From Bacteroidota bacterium (GTDB lineage Bacteria > Bacteroidota > Bacteroidia > Chitinophagales > Chitinophagaceae): a stretch of DNA of 64,000 nucleotides. Below the pieces are notes generated by a model. That model was given only the letters and a program-made list of their open reading frames with translations. It was not told where the DNA came from and did no database searches. This document shows, in pieces, positions 27,376 to 36,117 of the stretch. How positions within the stretch are numbered: position 1 is the first letter of the stretch; the number at the start of each line of letters is the position of its first letter. A program made the translations under genes and the position numbers. Location of the stretch: assembly GCA_018267965.1 (NCBI GenBank), contig JAFDXK010000002.1, positions 248,001 to 312,000 on the forward strand. Direction: 5' to 3'.

Positions 27376-28392
27376 ATGACAACAGAACAAAGGCTGCGAG
27401 GTATTCTTGAGAAAAGGATAATGATAATTGATGGTGCAATGGGTAGTATGATTCAAACATACAAATTGCAGGAAGAAGATTACCGTGGCGAGAAGTTTAA
27501 AAACTGGCATAAGGATGTTAAGGGCAATAATGATATGCTTGTTATTACGCAACCGCATATTATCAAAGAAATCCACCGTAAATACTTAGACGCAGGTGCA
27601 GATATTATTGAGACAAATACTTTCAGCGCACAGGCAGTAGCATTGGCAGACTACGATATGCAGGAGTATGCCTACGAAATAAGTTATGAAGCTGCTAAGG
27701 TTGCCAAGCAGGCAGTTGAAGAATATGTAAAAGACAATCCCGGTGCAGAGAAATTCGTAGCAGGTGCCATAGGCCCTATGAATAAGACATTATCACTCTC
27801 GCCCGATGTAAATAACCCGGGCTATCGTGCAGTGACTTTTGATGAAGTGGCTGATGCTTATTATGAGCATATTAAAGGACTGGTAGATGGTGGTGCCGAT
27901 ATATTGCTCATAGAAACCATCTTCGATACGCTGAATGCAAAAGCTGCTATCTATGCAGTAGAAAAATATTTTCGAGATACTAACAAGCGCTTACCTGTGA
28001 TGATATCAGGTACTATTACTGATGCATCCGGCCGTACATTGAGCGGGCAGACACTGGAGGCATTTTATATTTCCGTATCGCACGCTAATCCTTTAAGCAT
28101 TGGTTTGAACTGCGCATTGGGCGCAGAGCAAATGCGTCCTTATGTAGATGAGCTTTCTGATATAGCAAGTTGCTATGTTAGTTGCTATCCTAATGCCGGA
28201 CTGCCAAATGCTATGGGCGAATATGATGAGTCGCCTGCTATGACTGCATCGATTGTTTCTGAATTTGCGAAGAATGGCTGGGTAAACATAGTAGGAGGTT
28301 GTTGCGGTACAACACCAGCACACATCAAAGCTATAGCAGATGCAATGAAAGGAATTGCGCCAAGGAAATTACCTGAAGTAGCAATGGCTTAA
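27376..28392 (+). CDS. metH: MetH homocysteine S-methyltransferase module (split methionine synthase, N-terminal part)
   Basis: A 338-residue barrel matching domain 1 of cobalamin-dependent methionine synthase: [15 protein letters not shown] at the start, [10 protein letters not shown], the zinc ligand Cys in [15 protein letters not shown], and the two zinc Cys in [11 protein letters not shown]. It transfers methyl from methylcobalamin to homocysteine. The folate, cobalamin and reactivation domains are absent; the gene ends and a strong terminator follows. In many Bacteroidota MetH is split this way, but the second part is usually adjacent, and here it is not. A free-standing BHMT-like role is the alternative. 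Confidence 0.9.
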   Translation: MTTEQRLRGILEKRIMIIDGAMGSMIQTYKLQEEDYRGEKFKNWHKDVKGNNDMLVITQPHIIKEIHRKYLDAGADIIETNTFSAQAVALADYDMQEYAYEISYEAAKVAKQAVEEYVKDNPGAEKFVAGAIGPMNKTLSLSPDVNNPGYRAVTFDEVADAYYEHIKGLVDGGADILLIETIFDTLNAKAAIYAVEKYFRDTNKRLPVMISGTITDASGRTLSGQTLEAFYISVSHANPLSIGLNCALGAEQMRPYVDELSDIASCYVSCYPNAGLPNAMGEYDESPAMTASIVSEFAKNGWVNIVGGCCGTTPAHIKAIADAMKGIAPRKLPEVAMA

Positions 28393-28415
28393 CAGCGCTA
28401 TGATATTTATTTAGT

Positions 28416-28440
28416 AAAAGCCCGGTTATACCGGGCTTTT
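28416..28440 (+). terminator. Rho-independent terminator of metH
   Basis: A 10-bp stem AAAAGCCCGG/CCGGGCTTTT with a TTATA loop, followed by CTGATTTTT, 24 nt after the stop. Confidence 0.9.
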
Positions 28441-28553
28441 CTGATTTTTAACAGGATTACAACAAAAATAACATCATTACAATGTATTCTTAACATTGTG
28501 GTAATATTTAATTCGTCACTTTGCATAACCAAATGCCCTCACCGGGCTAATAG

Positions 28554-29438
28554 ATGGCAAAAAGAGAAGTGGATATTGTAGTGCTGTCAGACATTCATTT
28601 GGGAACTTATGGTTGTCATGCGAAGGAACTACTGCAATATCTTAAAAGCATTAAACCCAAGGCCGTAGTACTTAACGGCGATATCATCGACATCTGGCAA
28701 TTCAGCAAAAGATACTGGCCTGCAACACATATGATGGTGATAAAACACCTTGTTGGCCTTATTGCTAAAGACATACCTGTATATTATATACCCGGCAACC
28801 ACGATGAGATGGTGCGCAAATTCAAAGGGTTTCAATTAGGCTCATTGAAGATTACCAATAAATTATCGCTTAAAATTGACGGCGCTAACGTATGGATATT
28901 CCATGGTGACGTATTTGATGTGGTGATGCAACATAGCGCATGGCTTGCCAAATTAGGAGCAATTGGATACGATACATTAATACTCATCAATCGTATGGTG
29001 AATTTCATTTCCGAAAAAATGGGTAGGGGCAAAGTGTCACTATCCAAAAAAATAAAGAATAGTGTAAAGGGTGCAGTTAAGTTTATCAACAAATTTGAAT
29101 CGACGGTATGTAACATTGCCGCTGATAATCAATATAAGTATGTAATCTGTGGTCATATACATCAACCTGAAATAAGGACTATAGTTTCTGAAAATGGCAC
29201 AGTTGTATATATGAACTCAGGAGACTGGATTGAAAATCTTACAGCCTTAGAATACAACGATAATAAATGGAGTATCTATCGATATGCAGATGATGCAGTA
29301 GCACAGTCTATTGAAATCAACAAGAAAAAGCACGTAAAAGAATCTTCAAAAGAGTTGATGGCAAGCCTGATGCAGGAGTTTAACGTAAAGAATAATAGTA
29401 ACTCGGGTAATCATGCCGAATCAATAGAAGCAGCATAA
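28554..29438 (+). CDS. LpxH-like metallophosphoesterase
   Basis: A 294-residue calcineurin-type phosphoesterase. All metal motifs are visible in order: LSDIHLG, LNGDIIDIW, PGNHDEM, FHGDVFD and CGHIHQPE. The pattern and spacing are those of UDP-2,3-diacylglucosamine hydrolase (LpxH) and its Bacteroidota relatives, which release lipid X in lipid A synthesis. The extra ~60 C-terminal residues and the pairing with a glycosyltransferase leave open a different phospho-lipid or phospho-sugar substrate. Its stop overlaps the next ATG by one base (TAATG), implying translational coupling. Confidence 0.8.
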   Translation: MAKREVDIVVLSDIHLGTYGCHAKELLQYLKSIKPKAVVLNGDIIDIWQFSKRYWPATHMMVIKHLVGLIAKDIPVYYIPGNHDEMVRKFKGFQLGSLKITNKLSLKIDGANVWIFHGDVFDVVMQHSAWLAKLGAIGYDTLILINRMVNFISEKMGRGKVSLSKKIKNSVKGAVKFINKFESTVCNIAADNQYKYVICGHIHQPEIRTIVSENGTVVYMNSGDWIENLTALEYNDNKWSIYRYADDAVAQSIEINKKKHVKESSKELMASLMQEFNVKNNSNSGNHAESIEAA

Positions 29439-30466
29439 TGAAGATATTATTTGCTATACAGGGTACGGGTAATGGACACCTGAGCAGGGCCAGAGATATA
29501 TATCCTGAGTTGGTGAAATACGGTGAAGTAGATGTGTTGATAAGCGGTATACAAGCTGATGTAAAAGTGCCATTTCCTGTTAAGTATAAATACTACGGCA
29601 TGAGTTTCATCTTTGGCAAAGGTGGAGGTGTTGATATGCTGCAAACAGCAAAAACATTGAAACTGTTCAGACTCATAAAGGACATTCGCAATTTCCCTGT
29701 TGAAGATTATGATTTAATCATCAACGATTTTGAGCCTGTAACTTCGTGGGCCTGTAGACTGAAAAATAAACCTTGTATAGGACTAAGTCATCAGAGTGCT
29801 GTACTTGCCCCGGGTGCACCAATTGCAGAAAAAAGTGACTGGAAAGGTAAAACAGTATTAAAATATTATGCTCCTGTTACTGATTTTTATGGTTTTCATT
29901 TCAAAGCATACACCGATAAAATTTTTACGCCTGTTATTCGTAAAGAGGTAAGGGATATGATGCCAACAGACAAGGGGCATTATACTGTTTATCTGCCGTC
30001 TTATGACGACAGTGCATTAGTAGAACACTTATCGCAGTTTGATGCACAATGGCAGGTGTTTTCTAAACATAACAAAAAAGCGTTCAGTTCCAAGAACGTA
30101 CATATACAACCCATAGAAAACAATGCTTTCATAGAAAGTATGGCAAACAGTACTGGTGTGTTATGTGGAGCTGGTTTTGAGGGTCCTGCAGAAGCTTTGT
30201 TCCTGGGCAAGAAGGTAATGGTGATACCTATGCAAGACCAGTATGAACAGCAATGTAATGCGGCAGCAGCTGCCACATTAGGTGTGCCTGTAATAAAAAG
30301 TTTAAGTAAGAAATTCTATCCCGAAATAAAAAAATGGATAGAAGAGGATAATAAAATAAAAGTTGATTTCCCCGACCAAACCGAAGCTATTGTTAAACAA
30401 TTAATAATGCGCCATGCACCGCAATATAATAATAGCCTATCGCAAGCATTACCTGTTGTTAGTTAA
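29438..30466 (+). CDS. Glycosyltransferase, GT-B type (MGT-like)
   Basis: A 342-residue protein starting MKILFAIQGTGNGHLSRA, the N-terminal nucleotide-sugar GT-B motif of the Glyco_trans_1_3 group. The donor-binding C-terminal half has GVLCGAGFEGPAEALFLGKKVMVIP, the glycine-rich loop seen in UDP-glycosyltransferases and MurG-like enzymes. There is no membrane segment. It is coupled to the LpxH-like phosphoesterase by a one-base overlap, so both probably act on the same lipid or sugar intermediate. The exact substrates cannot be read from the sequence. Confidence 0.8.
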   Translation: MKILFAIQGTGNGHLSRARDIYPELVKYGEVDVLISGIQADVKVPFPVKYKYYGMSFIFGKGGGVDMLQTAKTLKLFRLIKDIRNFPVEDYDLIINDFEPVTSWACRLKNKPCIGLSHQSAVLAPGAPIAEKSDWKGKTVLKYYAPVTDFYGFHFKAYTDKIFTPVIRKEVRDMMPTDKGHYTVYLPSYDDSALVEHLSQFDAQWQVFSKHNKKAFSSKNVHIQPIENNAFIESMANSTGVLCGAGFEGPAEALFLGKKVMVIPMQDQYEQQCNAAAAATLGVPVIKSLSKKFYPEIKKWIEEDNKIKVDFPDQTEAIVKQLIMRHAPQYNNSLSQALPVVS

Positions 30467-30510
30467 CAGTGTATATAAAGTTGGTATGCTGATAGAAAAA
30501 TGGGTTGCTG

Positions 30511-31290
30511 CTATTTTCCTGTAAATAGTGGTTTACGTTTTTCAAGGAAGGCATTTACACCTTCTTTAAAATCCTCACCTTTGCCTGCTTCTACCTGCAC
30601 TTCTTTTTCGCGATCAAGTTGTTCTACTAAAGTATTGTTGAAAGTTTCGTTCAGTAAACGTTTGGTAAGCCCTATACCTTTAGTAGGCATTTGAGCTAAG
30701 GTAGATGCTACTTGTTTGGTTTCAGCCTCAAAACTTTCATCTGCAAATGCCTTGTAAATCATACCCATTGCAACAGCATCATCGGCACTTACTTTGTCAC
30801 CCAACATCATCAATGCTGAAGCCCGTTGTAAGCCAACAAGGCGTGGCAAAGTATGAGTACCACCACTGTCAGGTATCAATGCTATTTTGCTGAAAGCTTG
30901 TATGAAAGATGCGCTTTTTGTTGCAAGCACTACATCGCAAGCCAAAGCCATATTAGCGCCTGCGCCTGCAGCTACACCATTAATAGCTCCAACTATTGGT
31001 TTTTCAATTTTACGCAAGCGTAGTATTATCGGGTTATAATGTTCTCTTACTATTGTTTCCAGTTCAGGACCTTGAGGGTCCATTGCTTCTGCTAAGTCTT
31101 GTCCTGCACAAAATGCCTTACCGTTACCTGTGATATAAATGCAGCGTATAGCTTCATCGTTTTCGCAATCATCTAAAGCTTCTTGGAAAGCCATTGCCAT
31201 TTCGCGGTTGAAGCTATTGAATTTATCAGGACGGTTAAGGGTGATAAAACCTATACCGTTTTCTTTAGTAAAAAGAATCGTTGAACTCAT
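30511..31290 (-). CDS. Enoyl-CoA hydratase/isomerase, PaaG-like
   Basis: A 259-residue crotonase-fold protein. The oxyanion-hole segment GNGKAFCAGQDL and the second glycine pair GAINGVAAGAGANMALACD are standard. The active-site strand AFSKIALIPDSGGTHTLPRLVG carries the Asp typical of PaaG (ring-1,2-epoxyphenylacetyl-CoA isomerase) rather than the Glu of classical hydratases. Other phenylacetate genes are absent nearby, so a role in general acyl-CoA isomerisation is also possible. The downstream gene on this strand is none; a membrane protein lies 17 nt upstream and may be co-transcribed. Confidence 0.82.
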   Translation of the reverse strand: MSSTILFTKENGIGFITLNRPDKFNSFNREMAMAFQEALDDCENDEAIRCIYITGNGKAFCAGQDLAEAMDPQGPELETIVREHYNPIILRLRKIEKPIVGAINGVAAGAGANMALACDVVLATKSASFIQAFSKIALIPDSGGTHTLPRLVGLQRASALMMLGDKVSADDAVAMGMIYKAFADESFEAETKQVASTLAQMPTKGIGLTKRLLNETFNNTLVEQLDREKEVQVEAGKGEDFKEGVNAFLEKRKPLFTGK

Positions 31291-31307
31291 GTTGTAAAAT
31301 TAATGAA

Positions 31308-32306
31308 TTAAGCTGTAGCAGGTTTTATCAATCTTTCTTTGACTGATTTACCGATACCTATTATGCTTGTCACATTCAATGGGAATTCGAGTAATACATG
31401 CAGGAAGCTGAGGAATACCAACCATTGCAAACCTATACCATAATCATACAGGTATAAAGCAATGCTAATGAGCCATGTTAATATAACTGCCACAAAACGT
31501 ATTTTAGGAATATTATGCCATTGAATGATTTTTGTTTTAGAAAACCAATTGAGATAGTGGTAAGTATATGCAAAAGCTATAAAACGCATTAATAATATGC
31601 CACCACGAGAATGATAAATGAGTTTATCCCAATCAGCGAAACTGTTCTGATTAGGCACGCCACTCATCTGCTGCATCCAGTGTATATTCACTACTTTGAA
31701 TTTATCATAAGCATTCATGCTGTACGCTGTAGGCTCAAAGAAGGCTTTGTTCGGGAATAAAAGCGTTAATATTACAGGACAAAGTGCAAGGACCAAAACA
31801 GATATAATACCAAACCTGCTTTTACTTTTTAGCGCACCATATAACATAAACAAAGCAGTAAACAGATAGACATGCACCAGAGTTGGAATAAATACCGTTA
31901 GGAATAAGAATGCATGCTCTGAAAGTTGTGAAGTAAATATTATCAGTATGATACCCCCAATACGATATAGTTTATTTTTTACCGTGACAAAAACGATAGA
32001 GCATAATAATGCTATATACAACAACTTGGCATCGAAGTGCATTGGCATTTCAAGCTCTAACTTTGGAGCAAAAAACTGAAGCGTAATCAGTAAGCCAATA
32101 ATGATTAGAATGAAGGCATCATACTTTTCTTTGGTATAATATTTTTTATCGTGCAGCCATGATATTTCTGTCAAATAGTGTAGCGGACCCAGAATGGCAT
32201 ACGAAAAAAGGAACAACTCAAAAGGTATGACCATAGCTACACAACAGGCAACGAGCATCAACCCAATATTAACAACATCAATTTTTTCAGTAGCAGTAAG
32301 AGACAT
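31308..32306 (-). CDS. Polytopic membrane protein of unknown function with conserved-looking His/Asp
   Basis: A 332-residue protein with about nine hydrophobic segments and no signal peptide. The first loop has GPLHYLTEISWLHD, and a late helix has FAYTYHYLNWFSK. The grouped His, Glu and Asp near membrane borders are suggestive of a metal site, as in Brp/Blh carotenoid oxygenases or fatty-acid hydroxylases, but I see no full motif of either, so this is only a hint. The C-terminus is short and basic. It is upstream of the crotonase gene on the same strand (17-nt gap) and divergent from the YifB gene. Confidence 0.6.
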   Translation of the reverse strand: MSLTATEKIDVVNIGLMLVACCVAMVIPFELFLFSYAILGPLHYLTEISWLHDKKYYTKEKYDAFILIIIGLLITLQFFAPKLELEMPMHFDAKLLYIALLCSIVFVTVKNKLYRIGGIILIIFTSQLSEHAFLFLTVFIPTLVHVYLFTALFMLYGALKSKSRFGIISVLVLALCPVILTLLFPNKAFFEPTAYSMNAYDKFKVVNIHWMQQMSGVPNQNSFADWDKLIYHSRGGILLMRFIAFAYTYHYLNWFSKTKIIQWHNIPKIRFVAVILTWLISIALYLYDYGIGLQWLVFLSFLHVLLEFPLNVTSIIGIGKSVKERLIKPATA

Positions 32307-32389
32307 ATCGTTTTGTTTAAAGGCACTTCGTACTATGCTCTTAAAATTATGAAATTAGACAGCATTTATGTTATAAATTTAGGGTTAAT

Positions 32390-33931
32390 ATGCTGGTTAA
32401 AGTTTTCGGTAGTGCGGTATATGGAGTTAATGCACTTACCATCACCATAGAAGTAGATACACCCGGTGGCAAAAATGATACTATCATTGTAGGCCTGCCC
32501 GATAATGCTGTAAAAGAAAGTATTGAGCGAATTACATCTGCAATAAAGAATACCAATTATGAACGTCCACGTACTAGGATAGTAGTGAACATGGCTCCCG
32601 CAGATATTAAAAAAGCAGGAGCCGCCTATGATTTGCCTTTAGCAATTGGTTTACTTGGAGCATCTAAACAAATACCATCCGAGAACTTTTACGAATATGT
32701 AATAATGGGAGAGCTATCATTAGATGGCTCACTGCAACCTATAAAGGGTGCATTACCAATTGCTATACAGGCACGTGCTGAGAAATTCAAAGGGTTGATA
32801 TTGCCTAAAGCCAATGCACGTGAAGCAGCGATGGTGAATAACATAGAAGTATATGGCCTAGAGCACATTTCTGAAGTAATAGGATTTTTTAATAAAACGA
32901 CTGAATTAAAGCCTCTTACTGTTAACACCCGTGAAGAGTTCTTTCATAGCCAGTATGAATTTGATATTGATTTTAATGATGTAAAGGGTCAGGAAAATGT
33001 AAAGCGTGCTTTAGAGATAGCAGCAGCAGGTGGGCACAACGCCATTTTGATCGGACCTCCGGGTGCGGGTAAAACAATGCTGGCCAAACGCCTGCCAACA
33101 ATATTACCCCCTCTTACTTTGCACGAAGCATTAGAAACTACCAAGATTCATTCTGTTGCAGGCAAACTACCTACCAACACATCGTTAATATCCCGGAGAC
33201 CATTTCGCTCTCCGCACCATACCATAAGTGATGTGGCATTAGTTGGAGGAGGAACAATTCCACAGCCGGGAGAAATATCACTTGCACATAACGGGGTATT
33301 GTTTTTGGATGAACTGCCTGAGTTTAAGCGTACTGTACTGGAAGTAATGCGCCAACCTATGGAAGAAAGGAGTGTAAATGTGTCGAGAGCAAAGGTGAGT
33401 ATTGATTTCCCGGCAAGCTTTATGTTGATTGCATCCATGAATCCATGTCCTTGTGGCTATTTTAATCACCCAGAAAAGGAGTGCACCTGTACATCGCAAA
33501 TGGTACAAAAGTACCTGAACAAAATTTCGGGACCTTTATTAGACCGTATAGATTTGCATGTAGAAGTAACCCCGGTGTCGTTCAATGAACTATCATCCAG
33601 GCAAAATTCCGAAACAAGCAATAACGTTCGCGAGAGAGTAATAAAAGCTAGAGAAATTCAGGCTAAACGCTATGAAGACACTGATGGGGTTTACTCTAAT
33701 GCACAAATGAGCAGTAAACAGCTAAAAGAGATTTGTGTTATCAACAATGTGGGGCAAACGCTTTTAAAAACAGCTATGGACAGACTTAATCTTTCTGCAC
33801 GGGCTTATGACAGGATATTAAAAGTTAGCCGCACTATAGCAGACCTATCAGGGAGTGAGGAAATCAAACCGGAACACCTGGCAGAAGCTATTCAATATCG
33901 TAGCTTAGATAGAGATGGCTGGGCAGGATAG
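32390..33931 (+). CDS. comM: YifB/ComM family Mg-chelatase-like AAA+ ATPase
   Basis: A 513-residue protein with the ComM layout. An N-terminal Lon-protease-like (ChlI) domain covers residues 1-~180. The AAA+ domain has Walker A GPPGAGKTML at 222-231 and Walker B VLFLDELPEF. A Cys-containing insert MNPCPCGYFNHPEKECTC follows, and the protein ends with the C-terminal Mg_chelatase_C helices. In competent bacteria ComM is a branch-migration helicase that aids integration of foreign DNA; elsewhere its role is less clear. The length is normal. Its 3' side is the unusual A+T-rich spacer. Confidence 0.93.
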   Translation: MLVKVFGSAVYGVNALTITIEVDTPGGKNDTIIVGLPDNAVKESIERITSAIKNTNYERPRTRIVVNMAPADIKKAGAAYDLPLAIGLLGASKQIPSENFYEYVIMGELSLDGSLQPIKGALPIAIQARAEKFKGLILPKANAREAAMVNNIEVYGLEHISEVIGFFNKTTELKPLTVNTREEFFHSQYEFDIDFNDVKGQENVKRALEIAAAGGHNAILIGPPGAGKTMLAKRLPTILPPLTLHEALETTKIHSVAGKLPTNTSLISRRPFRSPHHTISDVALVGGGTIPQPGEISLAHNGVLFLDELPEFKRTVLEVMRQPMEERSVNVSRAKVSIDFPASFMLIASMNPCPCGYFNHPEKECTCTSQMVQKYLNKISGPLLDRIDLHVEVTPVSFNELSSRQNSETSNNVRERVIKAREIQAKRYEDTDGVYSNAQMSSKQLKEICVINNVGQTLLKTAMDRLNLSARAYDRILKVSRTIADLSGSEEIKPEHLAEAIQYRSLDRDGWAG

Positions 33932-34701
33932 TAATTTCAAATACTCTTTATTGAAAAATATTGCACGACGATTTGTCATGCATTATTTTATATTTATAAT
34001 TTTCACATTAAATATTATTGCTTTTTGTTTTAATTATTTGTCGATTTACATTAAGAGCATATTGCAAATAATACCTTCAATTTGCGATATAATTATATGT
34101 ATATATTATGCTTAATGTTTTGCGAGCTTATGAACACACTATTCAAATATTAAACATTGTATCATCCATTATTATACTTTCTTAAGAATCTATAGAATAA
34201 AATTTCACAGAAAACAGGATAAATTAAAAGCGATACTATAAATTAATAATAATATTTATTAATATAAATAATATAATAATTAAATTATTTAAAAAATAAA
34301 ATAATTTATAATAATATTTATTTTGTTGTTAACTGTCAATGGGGAGTATCTATAGGTGACATTAATTAATAATTATTTATATTATTAATTAATAAAAATA
34401 ATTAATATAAAATGTGTTTATTTTATTAATAGTTCAATAACTACTACATATTTTATTTTATTTATGTTAAATAATTATATTATACATTATATTTTTTTTG
34501 TTTTGAATAATTTTTCTGTTATTTATTCCAATAACAGTAATAAAAGTCTAATTATTGGAACTAAATGTTCAAAATGATAATTTAATGAATTTAAAACGTG
34601 AACTAAAATAATAAAATGAACAGTTATTATTGAATATTAATATTTTAGTACAAATTATAAATTACCCACAAAAAGTAGCAGTAATTAAATTTTTTGTTAT
34701 G
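33932..34701. other. 770-bp A+T-rich non-coding spacer between convergent genes
   Basis: No convincing gene is present. By hand count 34141-34680 has 79 G or C in 540 bases (about 15%). Bases 34237-34324 are 88 consecutive A/T, and 34361-34413 another 53. Within it are an 8-bp stem CTGTTATT/AATAACAG (34516-34537) and an overlapping 9-bp inverted repeat TTCCAATAA/TTATTGGAA (34526-34534 and 34552-34560). One DnaA-like TTACCCACA occurs at 34662. Since both flanking genes end here, promoters are not required, which makes the length and composition notable. An unrecognised small RNA or decayed insertion is possible. Confidence 0.7.
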
Positions 34702-36015
34702 TTATTTTTTTCCTGCTAACGTTAAGGCAGACTTATAAACTTTAAGACATCTTTCTCTAGCTTCATTATGCATAACTATAGGTGATGGGTACGTTAACTC
34801 CTCATACTCCGGTACCCATTTTTTTATATACTCATGTTTGGGGTCAAATTTTTCTGTCTGCAGATAAGGGTTGAATATCCTAAAATAAGGTGCCGCATCA
34901 CAGCCACATCCTGCTGCCCATTGCCATCCTCCATTATTACTGGCAATATCGAAGTCCAAAAGTTTTTTAGAAAAATAGGCTTCGCCCCACCTCCAGTCTA
35001 CCAGCAGGTGTTTGGTTAAGAAGCTGGCAACCACCATCCTCACTCGGTTGTGCATATAGCCTGTTTCATTAAGCTCACGCATGCCGGCATCTACTATCGG
35101 ATAGCCAGTTTTGCCCATACACCACTTTTCAAACTCCGATTCATTATTGCGCCACTTAATATTATCAAATTCTTCATGAAAAGAAGTGTTTACTACTTTA
35201 GGAAACTGCCAAAGTATCATATGGTAGAAATCTCGCCATATTAATTCATTAAAAAGCTTTTCATTTATAGGTAGTATTTGTCTGGCAAGTCTCCGTATGC
35301 TTATAGTTCCAAATCTTAAATGTGTACTAAGTCGAGTTGTCCCTTTTATAGAAGGAAAATCCCTAGTATTATGATAATTCTCTGCAATCCCTTTTTCCAA
35401 TTCAGGGAGCGTGTACACTATCTCAGTTTTTTTAAAACCAACCTCCTCTATTGAAGGCATAGATTTAGCATCTGATTTATAAAAATTTTTATAATATTTT
35501 TCTGTCGGATATGATTTCAGATAGAATGATGAAAGAGTCACTTTAAACTTTCTGCTATACGGAGTGTATACAGTATAAGGTTCTCCGTTATCCTTAAGGA
35601 TCTCATCTTTTTCAAATAGTACCTGGTCTTTGTAGGTTTGAAACCTGATGCCATTATAGTTCAAATAATGTGAAATTTCGGCATCTCTCTTTTTTGCATA
35701 AGGTTCATAATCATGATTAGTATAGACTGAGCTTATATCGTATTCTTTACATATTTTCTTAAAACAATCTATCGGCCTACCTATATATATATTTAAGCAA
35801 CTACCCATTTTCTGTAATTCATTATTAATTGATGTTAAAGCCTGATGAATAAAATCAACTCTTTTATCATGTTTATCCTCTAAATCATTAAGGATGTCAG
35901 TATCAAAAATGAATATGGGTAAGACAGGATGTTTACCTTTCAAAGCATGAAATAATCCGGCGTTATCATTAAGCCTAAGGTCCCTTCGAAACCAAAAAAT
36001 AGATACGGTACGCAT
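34702..36015 (-). CDS. phrB: Deoxyribodipyrimidine photolyase (class I CPD photolyase)
   Basis: A 437-residue cryptochrome/photolyase family protein. The N-terminal Rossmann domain begins WFRRDLRLNDNAGL. The FAD-binding domain has TTRLSTHLRFGTIS, ELIWRDFYHMI, GYPIVDAGMRELNETGYMHNRVRM, KHLLVDWRWGEAYF, and the FAD-contacting DFDIASNNGGWQWAAGCGCDAAPYFRIFNP. It repairs UV-induced pyrimidine dimers using light. The length is slightly short but complete. It is flanked on its 3' side by the A+T-rich spacer, which could mark recent insertion of this gene; that is inference. Confidence 0.95.
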   Translation of the reverse strand: MRTVSIFWFRRDLRLNDNAGLFHALKGKHPVLPIFIFDTDILNDLEDKHDKRVDFIHQALTSINNELQKMGSCLNIYIGRPIDCFKKICKEYDISSVYTNHDYEPYAKKRDAEISHYLNYNGIRFQTYKDQVLFEKDEILKDNGEPYTVYTPYSRKFKVTLSSFYLKSYPTEKYYKNFYKSDAKSMPSIEEVGFKKTEIVYTLPELEKGIAENYHNTRDFPSIKGTTRLSTHLRFGTISIRRLARQILPINEKLFNELIWRDFYHMILWQFPKVVNTSFHEEFDNIKWRNNESEFEKWCMGKTGYPIVDAGMRELNETGYMHNRVRMVVASFLTKHLLVDWRWGEAYFSKKLLDFDIASNNGGWQWAAGCGCDAAPYFRIFNPYLQTEKFDPKHEYIKKWVPEYEELTYPSPIVMHNEARERCLKVYKSALTLAGKK

Positions 36016-36117
36016 ATATTGTTAACAAAAACAACAGGTATTAGTTTGATGTTTTGAAAATAAGCGTGTAACTATTATGAATTTTAATTTGCTTTGCAAT
36101 CTAAACAACAACCTCTG

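Noticed and set aside
33915-34115. 66-residue plus-strand frame overlapping the end of comM
   Set aside because: It starts inside comM and runs into the A+T-rich spacer, giving an Ile/Phe/Tyr string typical of A+T-rich non-coding DNA.
34141-34701. The A+T island as the replication origin
   Set aside because: Only one 8/9 DnaA-like box (34662-34670) was found, against four clustered ones at 8.2-8.4 kb, and the parS sites lie 19-21 kb away.
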